DNA of 64,000 bases from the NCBI GenBank assembly GCA_964486335.1, contig CAZAMB010000012.1, positions 97,091-161,090 of the forward strand, read 5' to 3'. The translations under genes and the position numbers were made by a program. Each line of letters opens with the position of its first letter. The stretch's first letter is position 1. This document shows positions 42,836-52,202 of the stretch, piece by piece. This stretch comes from CAZAMB01 sp964486335. GTDB lineage: Bacteria; Planctomycetota; Phycisphaerae; UBA1845. The notes beneath the pieces are model-generated. The model was given only the letters and a program-made list of their open reading frames with translations. It did no database searches and was not told where the DNA came from.

Positions 42836-45217
42836 CTATTGACTCGAAGGCAGGGCATTGAGGTACTGACGCATGGCACATAGGAACTGGTGCATCGCCG
42901 TGCGATAACTAAACTGATCGACGACGATTGCTTGCATTCGCTCGGCGATCGAGCGCCTCAGACCTTCATCGCTTATATAACGGTCCGCAAGCGATTCAAA
43001 CCGCGCGGCCGAATCAAAAAGCACGGCGGGCAAGTCCGAAAACGCTTCGTCGGCGTGAAGCAACTCGGCATTGACTCTCAGCAACGTCAGCAGGTTTATC
43101 CGGACCGGATCGTACCGCCCCATTCGATCGCCAAAGTAGCCCTCAAGATGCTCTCGAAGCGTTTCATCGCGGTGGTTGAGAAGCTCCTCGACGGTCTGAA
43201 CGCCGAGTTCGTCGATGCGCCCGATGAGCCGACGGAGGATATGGCCTCGGAAATCATCGGGCGTCGTTCGACCAAGGAAGAAGCCCCCCGCGGTTAAACC
43301 GTCCAGAGACCGCTGATGAATGAACCCGGCCGGCATGAGCTGGAGGTTGATTCGTGAAGCACGGTAGATGCAGAGCAGCTCACGGCCGTTGCCCGCCGGT
43401 CCCGAAGCGAACTCCGAAAGAGTCGGATGTCGCTCCCAGCCGTTGCCGTAGATGCGAAAGCTCCGCCCCCTCCGCTTCGCCCATGAGGCCGCCCATTCCA
43501 GCGCCTCGTGGCGGAACATTCGGTCGCCCAGTCGCCATAAATACCAACCGCAAAGGCGATGGCGCAGATCTTCAGGCATCGACGCGACTCCGCAGCGCCG
43601 GCGCGCCTCCGCCAGCACGACGTTCATGACGCCGCCATCGACCACGGTGTACCGCGCCAGTTGCTCGGGAAGCATTTCGTACATGGCGTCGAGAAGCCGT
43701 GACACGGCCGGATCACGATAGGCCGCGCGTTCCTGCTCGTGGAACGCTTTCGGCGTCTGCGAAGCGTGGCTGATGAAGGACAGATCACAGGAGTACCGCC
43801 CGGTCTCGTCGTCGGTGAGCGGCGGTCCGCTGAATTGTTCCGGACAGGTCGGCACGCGGGCATTGAGGTATTGCGACGGATTGAATCCGAGCGACACGCT
43901 GTGCAGCTTCGAGCAGCCGACGATGAAGTCGTGACGGGCGACGCGCTGGAGGTTTTCGCGCGTAAACACCTGTGGAAGCTGATCCTGATCCCAGGTCAGG
44001 ATCGGCAGGTTGCGCGGGATCAGCACTTCACATTCCGGTCGAAGGTGGTCGATGTTCAGGAACAGGTCGGGATCGAATTCGCGGATCGCGTTGTGATAGG
44101 TCAACGGGCCGATGATCGAGTAGGGTCGATCCTCGGTCAGCAGGCGAACGTGATGCCCAAGCGATTCGAGCGCGCGGCGGGCGTCGCGCATCGAATGCTT
44201 GAGAAACGTGGTGTGCATGCTGACCGACGCGAGAATGCGCAACGGTTGGCCGCCGTCGAGGGCTTCGGAAAAACGCCTCGACCAGTAGGCGGCATCGCGC
44301 GCGGCGTACCGCCTATCGAGGTCCGCAAGCGACTCGCGGACAGCCTGCTCCCTGCGGAGTCCCGCTTCACGAACGATCGCCACCGCGCCGGGCTGGTGAT
44401 CGGGCGGAAACGCACGGAGCGTGAACGCCTGCATAGGCCAGGATAGGTCGAAATCCGCATCCCAGCACGAACGAAGCTGCTCCAGGCAATCCCCGCCGAC
44501 GAAGAAAATCACGCGCGGATCGGAGAGAATCGTCGACCAGTCATTGAGATGAAGCACCGCCGCGAGCAACGCTGTATCCGGCTCGACCACATAGATCGGG
44601 CAACTGTACGAAAGGAACGACTTGACGGTTTCTCGGTATACCCGTTCAAAGAATTGCCCGCATCCCAAACCTTCGAAGAGGTACGGCCCGGGCATCTGGC
44701 TCTTGACATCATCGGGCAATGGGCGGGCATTCTCCTCGGCTTGATGATCGGCGAACCACGGACCCCACGACCACCGACCCGCCTCGTCCCGCCGCCGAAG
44801 GTGATGCGCTCCGCGACTGTCGACGAGCAGTTGGAGTCGATCGGAGTGCGAGGACCAAGCCTCGCGCAGTGCGTTCACCAGCGCCGGCCGATACCCAAGC
44901 CCGCGCAGATTCTGCTCGAAACGATTCGCATGACATGACCACTGCGCCGCCTGCCCGGCAATGGACGAAACGGATTCGCGGAGTTTTGCGAAAGGACTGG
45001 CGTCCCCGTCGTTGCCCGGCGCTTCGTCGAGAAGCTCGCGCGCCGGCGGAATCAGTCGCAACGAAAGGTATTCGCGGATCGCCATCAGACGGATGTAATC
45101 GTCGTGCGGGTCCATCGCCAGATGGGCCGACGCGAGGTTCAGAAACTGGTAGCGGTTCCCGGCCTGAAGCGCCGCCAGGGCCGCTTCACGCTGTTTGCTG
45201 GAAGCCGTCGATATCAT
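42836..45217 (-). CDS. CgeB-like glycosyltransferase
   Basis: A 793-residue protein. The N-terminal part (residues 1-100) is helical and TPR-like (NRYQFLNLASAHLAMDPHDD). The middle resembles motility-associated or CgeB-type glycosyltransferase N-domains (IYVVEPDTALLAAVLHLNDW). The C-terminal part carries FRIYGNGWERHP and INLQLMPAGFIHQRSLDGL, the typical sugar-nucleotide binding region of CgeB/GT4-like enzymes. It may glycosylate flagellin or a surface glycan; the acceptor is unknown. Confidence 0.6.
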   Translation of the reverse strand: MISTASSKQREAALAALQAGNRYQFLNLASAHLAMDPHDDYIRLMAIREYLSLRLIPPARELLDEAPGNDGDASPFAKLRESVSSIAGQAAQWSCHANRFEQNLRGLGYRPALVNALREAWSSHSDRLQLLVDSRGAHHLRRRDEAGRWSWGPWFADHQAEENARPLPDDVKSQMPGPYLFEGLGCGQFFERVYRETVKSFLSYSCPIYVVEPDTALLAAVLHLNDWSTILSDPRVIFFVGGDCLEQLRSCWDADFDLSWPMQAFTLRAFPPDHQPGAVAIVREAGLRREQAVRESLADLDRRYAARDAAYWSRRFSEALDGGQPLRILASVSMHTTFLKHSMRDARRALESLGHHVRLLTEDRPYSIIGPLTYHNAIREFDPDLFLNIDHLRPECEVLIPRNLPILTWDQDQLPQVFTRENLQRVARHDFIVGCSKLHSVSLGFNPSQYLNARVPTCPEQFSGPPLTDDETGRYSCDLSFISHASQTPKAFHEQERAAYRDPAVSRLLDAMYEMLPEQLARYTVVDGGVMNVVLAEARRRCGVASMPEDLRHRLCGWYLWRLGDRMFRHEALEWAASWAKRRGRSFRIYGNGWERHPTLSEFASGPAGNGRELLCIYRASRINLQLMPAGFIHQRSLDGLTAGGFFLGRTTPDDFRGHILRRLIGRIDELGVQTVEELLNHRDETLREHLEGYFGDRMGRYDPVRINLLTLLRVNAELLHADEAFSDLPAVLFDSAARFESLADRYISDEGLRRSIAERMQAIVVDQFSYRTAMHQFLCAMRQYLNALPSSQ

Positions 45218-45327
45218 GAAAGCTGCGTCCCCGGCGTCTTTTCCGATTCGCTCCGTCAGCGGTCCGCCTTTTTGGCCGCTCCGCGGTCGCGGTCGGGTGC
45301 GTGACCGTTCCGGCGAGGAATCCGTCC

Positions 45328-45445
45328 GAACCCGGAGCGCAAGCGACGGGCCTTGGAATCATTCCGAACCCGGAGCGCAAGCGACGGGCCTTGGTTCCCG
45401 CGACCCATCATCATTCAAGGCCCCGCGCTGGCGCTTGGGGTTCGG
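45328..45445. repeat. CCGAACCC-GGAGCGCAAGCG repeat, three copies
   Basis: Two direct copies (45328-45356 and 45365-45393) share GAACCCGGAGCGCAAGCGAC followed by GGGCCTTGG; a third, diverged copy in reverse lies at 45421-45445. They occupy the intergenic space between two divergent glycosyltransferase genes (45218-45655). The rest of that gap shows no gene. Confidence 0.7.
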
Positions 45446-45655
45446 ATGGGCGATACGCGCCGCCCGTCGAAACTGCCATGAACCCGTCGCGGTACGAGGA
45501 ACTATCGGTGATTGCCCCCGTTTTCCTTCCCCCGAACCCGCCAATGCGAGTCTCGGCGGGCCCAAAAAGCGGCGTGCGAAGAAAGACATCCGGTTCATTT
45601 CAGCCTGTTGCGAAAGCGTCCGAGAATCCAGTATCGCTCGAAACTGGAAGATTCC

Positions 45656-47317
45656 ATGCCCGGTCGCACCAGTCATCGCGGTTCCAAGGGAAAGCCTCGC
45701 TGGCAGCGCCTGCGCCGGACCCTGACGAAAATGAAATCCGAAACCAAGTCAAATGAGCGCGAATCCCGTCACTCTCGCGACAGCAGAGTCAAATGGGATA
45801 CGCGCACGGGCACGTTCGTCACGCCTCGCCGCGGAAGGCGATCCATTTTGGAACGAATGAACAGCGCTCGGATGTCGCTGCTCCTTTCGGGCGTTTGGCT
45901 GCTCACGCTGGCCGGAGCGGCGATTCGTTTCGCCGTGCTCAATCATCCGATGCGCTATGATGAGTCCTACAACTATTTGTATTTCGCGTCGAAGGGGCCA
46001 GCCTACATCGCCACGCACTACGTCCCGAACAACCACATACTGCACACTCTTCAGGTGTGGCTGGCCTCGGTGATGCTGGGAACCACGCCGGCCGGGCTGC
46101 GGCTGCCGGCGCTGGCGGCCGGTGTGTTGCTGATTCCTGCGACGGCATGGCTGGCCTGGACCCTGTCGCGCCGTGTGACCATCACGCTGCTGTCAACTCT
46201 CGCGGTCTGCGGCTCATCCGCGCTGATCGAATACTCCACCAATGCGCGCGGATACTCGCTTCTCGCGCTAGTCACGCTGCTGGCGACAACGGTTCTGCTC
46301 CATGCCCTTCACCATCCGACCAAGCGGTGGTTGTGGCTGGCCTGGGGACTCCTTGGAGCGATCGGTTTGTACACCGTTCCGATCATGGTTCTTCCGATGA
46401 GCGCGATGGGAGCGTTCGGATTGGCCTGGAGTCTTCGTCCGTCGCCGGAGCCGTCGAACAGAAAAGACATCGTGCGCGGACTGGCCCAAGGTGCGGCCGT
46501 TTGCGCGCTCCTCAGCGGATTGTTTTATCTTCCCGTTCTTCTGGCCGGCGGAGGCGCCGCGTTCACCGAATCCCGACGAATGGCCTATGACGTGCTGGGC
46601 CGCCAGATCGAATCGCCGCAAGCCATGTTGACGGAGGCGTCGCTGCTCTGGGTGCGTCACGTTCCGTTGGTCGGAGTCGCGGTACTGGCCTTCGGATTGA
46701 TTGCCTTCATTTCCAAGGCCTTTCGCGGCGCTTTGATCGAGGGTTGGCTTCCCCTGGCGCTGGTCGGCGGGGCAATCGTCTTGGCTTTTACGGTGGGCGC
46801 GCCGCTGCCCGCCCGAGCGTGGCTCTTCGCCTTGCCGGTACTGCTGATCTGTGCCGTGCAGGGCGCGTGCGAAGCCACCACGGACGAAACCGGTTCGGTG
46901 GCGCGGCGAGCGATCGGGGCGACCATGACACTGGTCTTGATTGCGATTCCCGCATATTCAATCGTGAACGTCGTGCAGTCGCCGCATCTGTGCTCTGAGC
47001 CGCGCGGCATCGTCGAGGTCGAAGACGTGCTGGACGAGTGTCGGACATTTGGCGTGGAAAAATGCGCGATGGTCTCGGCCTATTCTCCGGCGATCGCCTA
47101 CTACACGGCACAAAAAGGAATGCCGCCGCTCCCGCTCGCGTCCGAGTCGCGCGTCGAACGCGTCTACATCGTCGCCGATGAGAATCGTCGCCTCAATGAA
47201 CTCTGGCACGAAGGCGTCGAAGGATTCTCCGCGTTCGGTCGGCCGCAAACATGGCGATTGCAGGCGGCGAGCACGATCTACGTGGCCGAGCGAACCGATC
47301 GAAGCGCCTTGCGGTAG
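45656..47317 (+). CDS. ArnT/GT39-like membrane glycosyltransferase
   Basis: A 553-residue multi-pass protein. The ATG at 45656 has GGAAG five bases upstream. A basic cytosolic N-terminus (about 70 residues) precedes the membrane region. The first luminal loop has RYDESYNYLYFASKGP, containing the Asp/Glu typical of PMT-type enzymes that use polyprenyl-phosphate sugars. About ten membrane helices follow, then a soluble C-terminal domain (KCAMVSAYSPAIAYYTAQKG). It likely transfers a sugar onto an envelope lipid or protein. Its 3' end overlaps the convergent GNAT gene by 40 bases. Confidence 0.8.
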   Translation: MPGRTSHRGSKGKPRWQRLRRTLTKMKSETKSNERESRHSRDSRVKWDTRTGTFVTPRRGRRSILERMNSARMSLLLSGVWLLTLAGAAIRFAVLNHPMRYDESYNYLYFASKGPAYIATHYVPNNHILHTLQVWLASVMLGTTPAGLRLPALAAGVLLIPATAWLAWTLSRRVTITLLSTLAVCGSSALIEYSTNARGYSLLALVTLLATTVLLHALHHPTKRWLWLAWGLLGAIGLYTVPIMVLPMSAMGAFGLAWSLRPSPEPSNRKDIVRGLAQGAAVCALLSGLFYLPVLLAGGGAAFTESRRMAYDVLGRQIESPQAMLTEASLLWVRHVPLVGVAVLAFGLIAFISKAFRGALIEGWLPLALVGGAIVLAFTVGAPLPARAWLFALPVLLICAVQGACEATTDETGSVARRAIGATMTLVLIAIPAYSIVNVVQSPHLCSEPRGIVEVEDVLDECRTFGVEKCAMVSAYSPAIAYYTAQKGMPPLPLASESRVERVYIVADENRRLNELWHEGVEGFSAFGRPQTWRLQAASTIYVAERTDRSALR

Positions 47318-47898
47318 ATCGGTCGCGTATTGCCCGCCGGAGTCACGTCGGCGAATTTCTGTTTCTCGAAAACCGCGGGAATGCCCGTCCATGCGAATGC
47401 GCCCGGAATGTTGTCGGTGTAGGGTCTGACCGGATAGCCCTCGAGTTCCTTCGCGCCGTTCGAACGTGCGACCGTTACGGCTTCTTTAAGCATGGCGGAG
47501 GCCAGTCCCTTTCGCCGCCACGCCGATTTGATGTAGAAACAAGTGACCGACCAGGTCGTTTTCGTCCACGCAGTCGCCAGCGCCCTAGTGCGTTCGAGTC
47601 GCGGAAAGTCCTCCCTTGGGCCGACGCAGCACCATCCGACCGGTTCCTCATCGGCGAACGCCAACACTCCAAAGACCTTTCCGCCGAGGACAAGCCCGCG
47701 AAACGCTCGTCGATTCCTTTCGCCCTTGCTTTCTTCCCAGAGCTTGCCCCCGCGCGGCACTCGCCACGTCATGCACCAGCAGCCGCCGCATGCACCATTG
47801 GGGCCGAAAAGTCGTTCAAGGTTCGGCCAATCCTCGCGCGTGAGCGCTCGGACGGAAACCCGCTCCTTTCCGGTCGGCTTAGGTTGACGCTTCGCCAT
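47278..47898 (-). CDS. GNAT-family N-acetyltransferase
   Basis: A 206-residue acetyltransferase. VRALTREDWPNLERLFG is the usual first strand and helix; VGWCCVGPREDFPRL and CFYIKSAWRRKGLASAML contain the acetyl-CoA pyrophosphate-binding motif (RRKGLA). The Cys-rich loop GPNGACGGCWCMTWRV is typical of one GNAT subgroup. Substrate unknown. Confidence 0.85.
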   Translation of the reverse strand: MAKRQPKPTGKERVSVRALTREDWPNLERLFGPNGACGGCWCMTWRVPRGGKLWEESKGERNRRAFRGLVLGGKVFGVLAFADEEPVGWCCVGPREDFPRLERTRALATAWTKTTWSVTCFYIKSAWRRKGLASAMLKEAVTVARSNGAKELEGYPVRPYTDNIPGAFAWTGIPAVFEKQKFADVTPAGNTRPIYRKALRSVRSAT

Positions 47899-47924
47899 GC
47901 GTGGAATCGTATCCCGGTCACAGG

Positions 47925-48773
47925 TTACCGTCGACGGCGAACGCGCGCGGTCAACAGCCCGCCGACGAGCAACATACTCAGTGAAGCGGGTTCCGGCACG
48001 GCCGACACGACATATTCAAAATGGAAGTGAAACGGTTCGAGGAAGCCGTGCGGCGCGGGCAGTCCGGGGGGCACGATCTGACCCATCTCATCGAGATGCT
48101 TGAAGAATTCGTCGTAGGGAATCGCCGCCATGAGGCGCAGTGTGTCGGTCCCGTCGCCGAGAACGGAGATGTAGGGCGCCATGTCGCCGAAGACATGGTG
48201 CGGCGGATCGATCAGCTCGTGGGCCTTGTGAAACTCGTGCTCGTCGCGAAGCGTCGGCGTCAGCGTGTGCAAGTTGTGAACGTGGTGATAAAAATGATCG
48301 AGTTGCTCCGACTGCGCGGTCGCCCAGAACAGGTGGAAAATCATCGTGTCGCGGTCCACGCGGACCGGCTCGGCGAACTTGATGTTCGCGATGTCGAATG
48401 TCACGTTGCCACCTTGAACAATGCCGGGAAAGTAGTCGTTGGCGATGTTGGCCTTGAAAAAGTTGTGAGAAATCAGCGACTCATCAGCCCCGAGCACGCT
48501 GGGATATTGCAGGGCGACGCTGGCCCGCCGACCGAACACGTCAACCGCCTGAAACACCTTGATGTTGGAAGCCGGGTCAAGAATGGTAGCGTGCGAAGGA
48601 ACCGCCCCGTTGAAGTTGCGATTGCCCATGAACATTGACGTACCGCCGCCCGTCGGATAGCTCACCGAAATCATGCTTTGCGCGATCGGTACGGGGCCCG
48701 CCCAGGCGCCCCCACTGCTCAATGTCACCACCACACTCAACAACGCCGCCTTCATCCACAAATCACGAAACAT
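47925..48773 (-). CDS. PEP-CTERM sorting-domain protein
   Basis: A 282-residue exported protein. The ATG at 48773 has GGAAG eight bases upstream. A signal peptide (MKAALLSVVVTLSSGGAWA) and C-terminal PEP-CTERM tail (VPEPASLSMLLVGGLL then ARVRRRR) are present, so it should be processed by an exosortase encoded elsewhere. The body is His-rich (HFYHHVHNLHTLTP, HKAHELIDPPHHVFGD), which suggests metal binding, but I do not recognise a family. Confidence 0.82.
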   Translation of the reverse strand: MFRDLWMKAALLSVVVTLSSGGAWAGPVPIAQSMISVSYPTGGGTSMFMGNRNFNGAVPSHATILDPASNIKVFQAVDVFGRRASVALQYPSVLGADESLISHNFFKANIANDYFPGIVQGGNVTFDIANIKFAEPVRVDRDTMIFHLFWATAQSEQLDHFYHHVHNLHTLTPTLRDEHEFHKAHELIDPPHHVFGDMAPYISVLGDGTDTLRLMAAIPYDEFFKHLDEMGQIVPPGLPAPHGFLEPFHFHFEYVVSAVPEPASLSMLLVGGLLTARVRRRR

Positions 48774-48821
48774 AGTCACTGCTTCCTTCCCGAAACTCCC
48801 CTTACCCAAAACGCATCTCCC

Positions 48822-49841
48822 TCATGGACCGGCGAGCAACGGTTCTATGACGCGATAATCATCAAGGTCCACGTCGCCGTCATCGTCCATGTCCAGCCAG
48901 TCGCAACCGGCCGCCAAAATGATGAATCCGCCGTCGGGCGGCTGAAAACACGTTTGAAACCAGCGCATATCTACAAAGTCAATGTCGGCGTCGCCGTCAA
49001 AATCACCGAGCGTTGCCGGAACGATGTCATCAACCTGATAGATGACATCCGGCGGCACCAGCGTTCCGGGTCCGAACACGGAATGCACCATGTTCTGCCC
49101 GCCGGGTAGCGCCATCCCGCCTTCATACCAGCCGTAAAATTCGAAACCCGCACGGGGGGCTCCCAGCGAACCATCCGGGTCGAAACGATTGAAATACGTG
49201 ACTTCTATTGGATACAAGCCGAGCAGTTCGATGCTCGGACCGAATTGCAGCCACGGTCCGCCGTTGCTCGAATCGTAACGAACGTATGCATCCTCGCCGC
49301 CCACCCGCGTGCGAAAGCCGTCTTGGCCAAGCGAACCGAAGTCCACCCACACCGGCAATCCGACGAACCCGCCGCGAACGCGAGACTCGTCCTCCAGCCG
49401 GACCTGGACGTACCCCGTGAACCGAAGCAGGAAGTTTCCGAAGGGCGCGTTTAGTTTCGCTGGGTCGGATACATCGTACACGTAGTCATCGAGAAAATCG
49501 CCGATCGTTGCAAACTCGGCGTCCGGTTTGGAATCAACCGGACCCGAGGGAAAATCGATCCAGTCCGTGCGAAACGTGAAATCCGCGGTGCGATTCCGTA
49601 CGTAATTCTCAGCGGCCAGCAAATGAATGGCTGACGCATCAGGAATGCCCAAATAGGCCTCGCCGCGCCAACCGATTCCCGGATAATCAGGATACGCGCC
49701 CACGCGCCGATCCTGGGGAATGAAAATGTGTGCGCGTAAACTCATCGTGGAACCGCTCAGCATGATCAGCACCGCGCATCCTGCGAGCTCATTGCGCAGC
49801 CTTGGCCTGGATCGTTTCGGCTGGTTGAACGGAATAGGCAT
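48822..49841 (-). CDS. Exported protein with C-terminal dockerin-like EF-hands
   Basis: A 339-residue protein. The ATG at 49841 has GGGGG upstream. The N-terminus has a hydrophobic stretch (ELAGCAVLIMLSGSTMSLRA) acting as a signal peptide or anchor. The body is beta-rich, with an Asp-rich C-terminus: GDFDGDADIDFVDMRWFQTC and DMDDDGDVDLDDYRVIEPLL are paired calcium-binding EF-hand loops of the dockerin type. Partner unknown. Confidence 0.72.
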   Translation of the reverse strand: MPIPFNQPKRSRPRLRNELAGCAVLIMLSGSTMSLRAHIFIPQDRRVGAYPDYPGIGWRGEAYLGIPDASAIHLLAAENYVRNRTADFTFRTDWIDFPSGPVDSKPDAEFATIGDFLDDYVYDVSDPAKLNAPFGNFLLRFTGYVQVRLEDESRVRGGFVGLPVWVDFGSLGQDGFRTRVGGEDAYVRYDSSNGGPWLQFGPSIELLGLYPIEVTYFNRFDPDGSLGAPRAGFEFYGWYEGGMALPGGQNMVHSVFGPGTLVPPDVIYQVDDIVPATLGDFDGDADIDFVDMRWFQTCFQPPDGGFIILAAGCDWLDMDDDGDVDLDDYRVIEPLLAGP

Positions 49842-50138
49842 CGGACCCCCAAAGCGACGTTCGGCCAGCCGAACGCCGATCCGCCCCGAATGAAGCACTG
49901 CCTCATTCTACCGGAGCCGGACGATGAGGGTCAAAACAAAGTGTTTGCGGACTCAATCCGCCGATCAAGGGAACAACTTTTGCGTTTGCACCAGAGTCGG
50001 AATGACAAAAGGCGACATTTTGGGCTTTCCAAAGCAACGTCAACTTAGTTATAGTGAACCGGATCGGCCGGGGGGTGGGTCGGCACCTGCCTGAGTCACG
50101 AATCATCCGGTCAACCGGTAAAGGGGAGATTCCCATAC

Positions 50139-52061
50139 ATGTTGCCTTTCGGACGCCTGCGCGGCGGAGTCATTGCCATTGGATTGTTGAGTTGTTCTGC
50201 GACGGCTCTCTGGGCGGTTCCGCCGCGAAACCTGCTGGAACGCATTTCTCCTGAGACGCTGGTCGCGCTGGAGGAGGCGCCGCTGACACGAGCGACACCG
50301 GCCCAGTCCGCGTTCGCCAATCCGATGTTTGATGCCTTCAACGTGACGTTGTTAAGTCAGGTCACGCCGCAGTCGTTCTCGACCAATAGCTCGTGTACGG
50401 TGAGCGCGACGAACGTCTGCGCCAACGACGTATGGGGATACGTTTCTCCAAGCGGGCGGGAATACGCGATCCTGGGGCTTCGAACTGGCACCGGATTCGT
50501 TGACGTCACCGACCCGATCAATCCCGTTGTCGTCGGCGCCATCGCCGACGCCAATTCGATCTGGAGCGACATGCGGACGTACAGCGAGTACGCCTACAAT
50601 GTCAATGAATCGGGCGGCGGATTGCAGGTGTTTGATTTGTCCCTGATCGATCCGCCGAACCGCCAGGTAACCCTCGCCCGAACAGTGACCCAGTCGGGCC
50701 TGAGCACGACACACAACCTCACGCTCAACCCGAACAGCCGACACCTGTATCTTTGCGGATCGAATCTCGGCGGTGGACGGCTCGTGGCGATGTCGGTCAG
50801 TACGGCATCCAATCCGACCATTGTCGGCATGATGAACGAAGCCGCTTATGTGCACGATGCACAGGTGGTGAGTTACACGACGGGTCCGTATGCCGGGCGC
50901 GAAATCGCGTTTTGTTTTTGCGGCAGTGCCGGCCTGAAAATCGTCGACGTGACCATGAAAACCAATATGTTCACCATGGCGACTTTGCTCTATCCGAACG
51001 TGACCTATTGCCATCAGGGTGGATTGAGCGCGGATCGGCGATACTTGTTCGTGGATGACGAACTCGACGAGCAGAATCGTCCAAATGTGACGACGACCAC
51101 CACCTATGTCATCGACGTACAAAATCTCTCCAGTCCGCAATATGTGACTTCGTTTACCAGTGGACAGCCCACCATCGATCACAATCTGTTCGTCCGCGGC
51201 AATTATGTGTTCGAGGCCAATTACACCAGCGGTTTACGGATTTTCGACGTCACTGATCCGCTGAATGCCGTGCAAGTCGGCTGGTTTGATTCCTACATGT
51301 TCAACAACGGCATGAGTTTCAACGGCGCCTGGGGCACGTGGCCGTATCTGCCCAGCGGCGTCGTGCTCGTTTCCGATATGCAGGCGGGGTTGCTCGTGCT
51401 CGATCCGTCGGCCGCCGTCGGCGGTTCGGTCTGTTTGCCCGCCGCGGCTCCGCAGCCCGCCTCCGGGTCAACGCCGAAGAATCGCTACCTTTCGTTTGTT
51501 CCCGGCGATGCTGGAAAGCAAACGGCGATCCGCGTGAAACTGGTTGACCTCCCGCCGCCGTTTGAGGGTTTTGAATCAAGCGATCTTTGGGTCGATTTCC
51601 CGGAGGATATCGTCGACACCACGTCGCCACTGACGACGATCAAGCGTTCCCGCCTCACTTGCGAACCGGTGTTTGCTGACTGGGGTTCCCTCGGCGTCAT
51701 CCGCGTGGCGGACGACGATATCGTACCGGGAGGCGCGTACGCGATTCAACAAGTGTCGGCTGGCTGCAATCAAGGAGTGGAAAACAACTACTCGGCGGCA
51801 GTGAGCGTTTCCACGGCCTCCCTGTGGGGAGACGTGGTCGGCGGCGGACCGGGAACACCGCCCAACGGCAACACCAACTTCGTCGACATTTCGGTTGTCG
51901 TGGACAAGTTCAAGGGAATCGTTGGCGCGGCCGGAGTCGATGTCGCGGACCTTCATCCCAGTCAACCGGATGGCGTGATCGACTTCAATGATATCGCCGC
52001 CACCGTTGATGCCTTTAAGGGGCTTGGGTTTCCCTTTGGCGGACCGACGATCTGTCCGTAG
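50139..52061 (+). CDS. Exported LVIVD-repeat (choice-of-anchor-B-like) protein with shared C-terminal module
   Basis: A 640-residue protein with GGGGAG ten bases before the ATG. A signal peptide (GVIAIGLLSCSATALWAVPP) precedes a propeller with LVIVD-type repeats (GYVSPSGREYAILGLRTGTG, FVDVTDPINPVVVGAIADAN, GLRIFDVTDPLNAVQVGWFD). From about residue 445 it carries the module shared with three other proteins here (KNRYLSFVPGDAGKQTAIRV, SLWGDVV, DISVVVDKFKG, DIAATVDAFKG). The next gene, a trypsin-like protease, follows in the same direction. Confidence 0.82.
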   Translation: MLPFGRLRGGVIAIGLLSCSATALWAVPPRNLLERISPETLVALEEAPLTRATPAQSAFANPMFDAFNVTLLSQVTPQSFSTNSSCTVSATNVCANDVWGYVSPSGREYAILGLRTGTGFVDVTDPINPVVVGAIADANSIWSDMRTYSEYAYNVNESGGGLQVFDLSLIDPPNRQVTLARTVTQSGLSTTHNLTLNPNSRHLYLCGSNLGGGRLVAMSVSTASNPTIVGMMNEAAYVHDAQVVSYTTGPYAGREIAFCFCGSAGLKIVDVTMKTNMFTMATLLYPNVTYCHQGGLSADRRYLFVDDELDEQNRPNVTTTTTYVIDVQNLSSPQYVTSFTSGQPTIDHNLFVRGNYVFEANYTSGLRIFDVTDPLNAVQVGWFDSYMFNNGMSFNGAWGTWPYLPSGVVLVSDMQAGLLVLDPSAAVGGSVCLPAAAPQPASGSTPKNRYLSFVPGDAGKQTAIRVKLVDLPPPFEGFESSDLWVDFPEDIVDTTSPLTTIKRSRLTCEPVFADWGSLGVIRVADDDIVPGGAYAIQQVSAGCNQGVENNYSAAVSVSTASLWGDVVGGGPGTPPNGNTNFVDISVVVDKFKGIVGAAGVDVADLHPSQPDGVIDFNDIAATVDAFKGLGFPFGGPTICP

Positions 52062-52202
52062 CGAGCCGAATCGTGATTCGCCGCGACTGTCGGATACGCT
52101 CCACGCGATGCTGGGGTTCGACGGGAGTTTGAATTCTTTGGAATAGCTCGCCCGTCATGAGCACACATCAGACCGTGGTAACAACGCCACAGGAAGGTTG
52201 TC

